This document shows positions 15,201 to 17,226 of a stretch of DNA of 17,226 nt, in pieces. The notes under the pieces were generated by a model. It had not been told where the DNA came from, searched no databases, and saw nothing but the letters and a program-made list of their open reading frames with translations. This stretch comes from CAYPGT01 sp964512985 (GTDB lineage: Bacteria; Cyanobacteriota; Vampirovibrionia; LMEP-6097). Numbering within the stretch: the stretch's first letter is position 1; the number at the start of each line of letters is the position of its first letter. Both the position numbers and the translations under genes were made by a program. Where the stretch lies: assembly GCA_964512985.1 (NCBI GenBank), contig CAZELI010000037.1, forward strand, positions 1 to 17,226, read 5' to 3'.

Positions 15201-15989
15201 GAAGATAAGCAAGTATTAATTGCTTTCCTTAAGGAGCAAGTTAAGAAAGAATATCTACGTAAAGGTTTTGACATAAAACAAGTTAAAGCTATGATAGAGC
15301 CGCTTAACGAGAATACCTTACTAATTGGCTTTGCGCGTAGATTTGCGTCTTACAAGCGAGCTAATTTATTATTTAGGGATCCTGAAAGATTACTAAAAAT
15401 TATCAACGACACTAAGCGACCGATAGTCTTTGTCTTTGCGGGTAAAGCACATCCAGCTGATGGTATCGGTAAAGGATTAATTCAAGAAATCTTCAATTAC
15501 TCACGTGAAGAAAGATTCCGCGGCAAGATACTTATAATAGAAAACTACAATATGAACCTTGGTAGATTACTTACTGGTGGTTCTGATGTTTGGTTAAATA
15601 ATCCGATCATGTACAAGGAAGCTTGTGGTACTAGCGGGATGAAAGCTGCTGCTAGTGGCTCTCTTAACCTCTCTATTCCAGATGGCTGGTGGCATGAAGG
15701 TTATAAAGCCGAGCTTGGCTGGAGTATTAAACCAGCTGATAATCTAGAGGATTATGAAGCTATGTGTGATCAAGAAAGTAAATCTCTCTATGATTTACTC
15801 GAGAAGCAAGTGATACCGCTTTATTACGCAAAAGAAAACGGTATTTATTCTCAAGCTTGGGTAGAAATGATGAGATCTTCCATCCTTAACACTGGACACG
15901 ATTTCAGCGCCCGCAGAATGCTCGATGATTACAGCATGAAGATGTACTTCCCTGTGATCAAACGCAGTGTTATGGCGACGAGTAGTTAG
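12213..15989 (+). CDS. Fused GT3 glycogen synthase and GT35 alpha-glucan phosphorylase
   Basis: One 1258-aa polypeptide with two opposed activities. Residues 1 to about 535 are a GT3 glycogen synthase, the family of eukaryotic GYS: LFEVSWEVCNKVGGIHTV (Lys14, Gly16-Gly17), STHATMLGRA, and FPSAYEPWGYTPLEA with Glu423 and Glu431. GT3 enzymes typically use UDP-glucose. After a linker, a DUF3417 segment (about 555-660; NNIAYNLWWTWNEDA) leads into an alpha-glucan phosphorylase: IYSGGLGILAGDH (674-686), NEGHCAF, THTPVPAGNEAF, TNGVHMPTW, GFARRFASYKR, and EACGTSGMKAA with Lys1144 as the predicted pyridoxal-phosphate lysine. It releases glucose-1-phosphate. The frame is open throughout with key motifs in both halves, so neither half looks dead. 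It is the last gene of the GT4-GH57 operon. AAGGAAGG lies 14 nt before the ATG, a long spacing, but the start matches the family N-terminus. No clear terminator follows. Confidence 0.95.
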   Translation: MEYLFEVSWEVCNKVGGIHTVITTKVAESLANYGDGYIALGPDLGQDAEFEETKEVFFDSIRPALAQANINCRMGRWKVPGSPKVILVGGFTKKFDIERLLHTYWEEFGVDSHEAAWDYLEPVLFSSACGEVIETIVKSTLKPNDQAVAHFHEWMCGAGILYLKKHLPRVGTVFSTHATMLGRAIAHTNSEYYNQIETDRNIADKAYIYGVQSKHSMETASARKADCFTTVSEITAREAFKILGTSPDLVVYNGMDVKTPLVRDEAKLKTRKLQVLKLCSGFLGETLPEETLIWVSSGRYEFKNKGYDITIEALSRLKDQLGDKCPPILMLFLVAADQSKLTHYQLPKSFDPDYREIAISPVWNKEHDPIINASKHFGLDQKNSPVSVVFSSLYLDGQDGIFNIKYEDILEVCDLSLFPSAYEPWGYTPLEAAVTGVPTITSDLAGFGYWVQICDNDWSSLVKVLHRKNKSHEEIIQTLANMMQEFCTIKANKNRILQQTNDLRQNIDWSKIYVGYKTAYDIALGKAFERELMSKTVEGENPFAGSRCHILPGRPALKCFALESNLPERISALNNIAYNLWWTWNEDAQDLFRSLNPDLWEFFEHNPIKLIKSIPYDDFEQLQANSAFLTKLNKVYDKFKDYMGEHSMHALVDVDRPVIAYLSMEFGIHEALPIYSGGLGILAGDHLKAASDMNQNMVGIGLFYQNGYFVQEINHDGHQVEHYPENDWRDLSVQILLNQAGEPVKIPVEYPERVVWTRVLVANVGRVPLFLFDTDIDCNSPEDRTISSRLYVGDREARIKQEILIGIASVRLLKDVLGLDPAVYHLNEGHCAFMSAEMLRRYMLQGFSFESAVKAIQNHTVFTTHTPVPAGNEAFAIDSVQRMFSRFFEHMHVSINKFLDLGRNINNYSEFSMTVLALRISRKANAVSQLHGDVSVDMWKPVMPLEQDRYFNYVTNGVHMPTWLAPGIKSLCREGHEIHFDKIQSVSQEIIWQKHQEDKQVLIAFLKEQVKKEYLRKGFDIKQVKAMIEPLNENTLLIGFARRFASYKRANLLFRDPERLLKIINDTKRPIVFVFAGKAHPADGIGKGLIQEIFNYSREERFRGKILIIENYNMNLGRLLTGGSDVWLNNPIMYKEACGTSGMKAAASGSLNLSIPDGWWHEGYKAELGWSIKPADNLEDYEAMCDQESKSLYDLLEKQVIPLYYAKENGIYSQAWVEMMRSSILNTGHDFSARRMLDDYSMKMYFPVIKRSVMATSS

Positions 15990-15995
15990 AGATAC

Positions 15996-16027
15996 TTGAC
16001 AAAAACCGCATAAAGGGCTAGTATAAT
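15996..16027 (+). promoter_or_regulatory. Promoter of the AbiEi-type gene
   Basis: A perfect TTGACA (15996-16001) is followed at 17 nt by TAGTAT (16019-16024), overlapping a perfect TATAAT (16022-16027) that would need a 20-nt spacer. Either way transcription starts about 20 nt before the GTG of the antitoxin. It begins 7 nt after the phosphorylase fusion stop codon. No inverted repeat that would mark AbiEi autoregulation is obvious. Confidence 0.55.
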
Positions 16028-16052
16028 AGGTACTTTATTCGGATTTTATCAA

Positions 16053-16874
16053 GTGGAAAAGAATGCTTTATATGAATTTTTTAATAAGTTTCAAGTTTTC
16101 AGACTTGAAGACTTAAACGAATTTCTTGAGTCTAAAGATCCAGAAAAAGCAGTTGAACACAATAGAAGAAAAAAACTTTTAGCTCATTACATTAAGCAAA
16201 AAAGGTTAGTAAAAATAAGGAAAGAAATTTACCAAGTCATTCCTCCAGGTGAATCTTCTGAAAATTATGCTGTCGATCCATATTTACTAGCATCGAAACT
16301 TGCAGATGATGCCATACTTTCACACCATACAGCACTTGAGGTTCATGCAAAAGCATATTCTATCTTTAATACTTTTTATTACTGGACCAGAAAAGAAATC
16401 CGATATCCATTTGAATACCAAGGTATAAAGTTTAAGCCTGTTCAGCAACCCAAAATTTTACTTGAAAAAAAACAAGAGGATTTTGGTACCAAAATTGTTT
16501 ACAGAAAAGATCAAGCACTGAAAGTGACTACCTTTGAGCGAACCTTTGTTGATCTGCTTGACCGACCTAAACTTGCTGGTAGTTGGGAGGAGATTTGGAG
16601 ATCATTAGCTTCAATTGATTACTTCGACATAGATGAAGTTTTTCATTACTGCTCATTATTAGAAAATGCAACGATTTTTGCTAAGGTTGGATTCTACTTA
16701 GAACAAAATCAGAAAAGACTAGCTGTCACCGATAAAGAATTGAATAAATTTTCTAAGTTTAAACCTAGAAGCCCTCATTATCTTGAAAAAAACAAATCTG
16801 GAAAACTTCTCCAAAGATGGAATCTAATAGTGCCAGATGAGATTCTAGAAGAAACATGGGAGGAGAAGCTATGA
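16053..16874 (+). CDS. abiEi: AbiEi-type antitoxin / transcriptional regulator (COG5340-like)
   Basis: A 273-aa protein of the type IV AbiE antitoxin family, which represses its own operon and counters the AbiEii nucleotidyltransferase toxin. Residues 1-65 form a winged-helix domain: FRLEDLNEFLE, then helix and wing LVKIRKEIYQVIPPG. The AbiEi body shows ILSHHTALEVHAKA (88-101) and TTFERTFVDLLDRP (159-172), followed by the ...LENATIFAKVGFYLEQN segment typical of the family. Start GTG has only a weak site (CGGA), but the frame and promoter position fit. The stop codon overlaps the next ATG (ATGA), behind a strong GGGAGGAG site, the usual translational coupling to the toxin. The toxin gene there is broken. 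Length looks complete, so this is probably an orphan antitoxin, possibly retained as a regulator. Confidence 0.85.
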   Translation: MEKNALYEFFNKFQVFRLEDLNEFLESKDPEKAVEHNRRKKLLAHYIKQKRLVKIRKEIYQVIPPGESSENYAVDPYLLASKLADDAILSHHTALEVHAKAYSIFNTFYYWTRKEIRYPFEYQGIKFKPVQQPKILLEKKQEDFGTKIVYRKDQALKVTTFERTFVDLLDRPKLAGSWEEIWRSLASIDYFDIDEVFHYCSLLENATIFAKVGFYLEQNQKRLAVTDKELNKFSKFKPRSPHYLEKNKSGKLLQRWNLIVPDEILEETWEEKL

Positions 16875-16967
16875 GGCTTGGATGATCAAGACTTACAGTC
16901 CGTCACTCAATCACATCCTGCCTTACAATGGAAAATTCTTAATGTGAAACAGTTTAGAAACAAATGA
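16871..16967 (+). pseudogene. Remnant of the AbiEii-type toxin gene (start and C-terminal tail only)
   Basis: The ATG at 16871 overlaps the antitoxin stop and has a good ribosome site, but its frame ends after four codons. In another frame (TTG at 16878 to the stop at 16965-16967) 29 residues read like coding sequence and include SHPALQWKILNVKQF. From memory this resembles the C-terminus of AbiEii/COG2253 toxins. A large internal deletion that joined the start to the tail would explain both. The catalytic nucleotidyltransferase region (the GGT-S and DIDL-type motifs) is absent. Confidence 0.45.
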
Positions 16968-17226
16968 ATGCGGACTTAGTCCACTTATACCATTCATCCT
17001 TCGTCAATTCCCAGATTTCATGCTCTGAATATTTTGGATTAACAAACTTCGCGGGTTTGATACCAATAAAACGTGCGCCGGTTTTTTCTTTGATACGCCG
17101 AGACCTATCATTACCTACAGCATTTGCAAAAACGAGCTTTTCAAAATTCAATACCTCAAACGCATAATTCGTTCAGGAGTTACGCGGTAATCTCATAAAC
17201 AATATGTCTTACGGCCACTTTTTTTG
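16954..17226 (-). pseudogene. 3' portion of a RimJ/RimL-type GNAT acetyltransferase, frameshifted, runs off edge
   Basis: Minus-strand frame 16954-17151 encodes the C-terminal part of a GNAT N-acetyltransferase: FEKLVFANAVGNDRSRRI is the acetyl-CoA-binding helix region with its N-x-x-SRR motif. Then come EKTGARFIGI and SEHEIWELTKDEWYKW, as in RimJ/RimL proteins. Coding-like sequence continues upstream as TNYAFEVLNFEK, then meets a stop. LLNE is found one frame over, consistent with a single-base shift near 17168-17171 plus a TAA near 17182-17184. The rest of the gene lies outside the window. A TTG at 17151 is formally available but would give only 65 aa without the fold's core, so decay is more likely. 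Its 3' end overlaps the toxin remnant by 14 bp, tail to tail. Confidence 0.55.

Overview
This is an AT-rich bacterial window with short intergenic gaps and genes on both strands. Translation starts are mixed: some have good Shine-Dalgarno (SD) sites and several have none. There is no rRNA, phage structural gene, transposase or CRISPR array. The gene mix includes a eukaryote-like GT3 glycogen synthase fused to a GT35 phosphorylase, a GH57/GT4 pair, an archaeal-type debranching enzyme, a clade-2 catalase, a LabA-like NYN protein, and a tRNA-Ser with encoded CCA. It suggests a poorly characterised bacterial lineage, perhaps Melainabacteria/Vampirovibrionia-like or a Bacteroidota-like glycogen gene set in another phylum. 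The sequence alone does not fix the taxon.

Left part (1-4234), peroxide defence. On the minus strand are a helical protein of unknown function and a BCP-type peroxiredoxin with a lipoprotein signal, probably co-transcribed from a promoter at 1595-1623. Divergently lie a small Lys-then-Gly/Cys-rich protein of unknown function and a large HPII/KatE-type catalase. A perfect 9-bp inverted repeat lies just ahead of the catalase ribosome binding site.

Middle (4300-7372). A 178-aa protein of unknown function is followed by a two-hairpin leader ending in a strong intrinsic terminator. The terminator abuts the start codon of an NYN (PIN-like) domain protein. Next come tRNA-Ser(GCU), a perfect 38-bp palindrome that probably terminates it, and a 12-bp exact copy of the tRNA 3' end 163 bp downstream, which looks like an attachment-site or tRNA remnant. 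cinA follows.

Right part (7378-15989), glycogen metabolism. A GH133-type debranching enzyme is on the minus strand. Divergently, an operon of three genes runs GT4 glycosyltransferase, GH57 glucanotransferase/amylase, then a 1258-aa GT3-GT35 fusion. Together these can elongate, remodel, debranch and phosphorolyse an alpha-1,4/1,6-glucan. The divergent intergenic region carries a GC-rich hairpin island unlike its AT-rich surroundings.

Right edge (15990-17226), gene decay. A complete AbiEi-type antitoxin gene has its own promoter. It is followed by what looks like an internally deleted AbiEii toxin: the overlapping start codon and a short C-terminal tail survive. This meets, tail to tail, the 3' portion of a frameshifted RimJ/RimL-type acetyltransferase.
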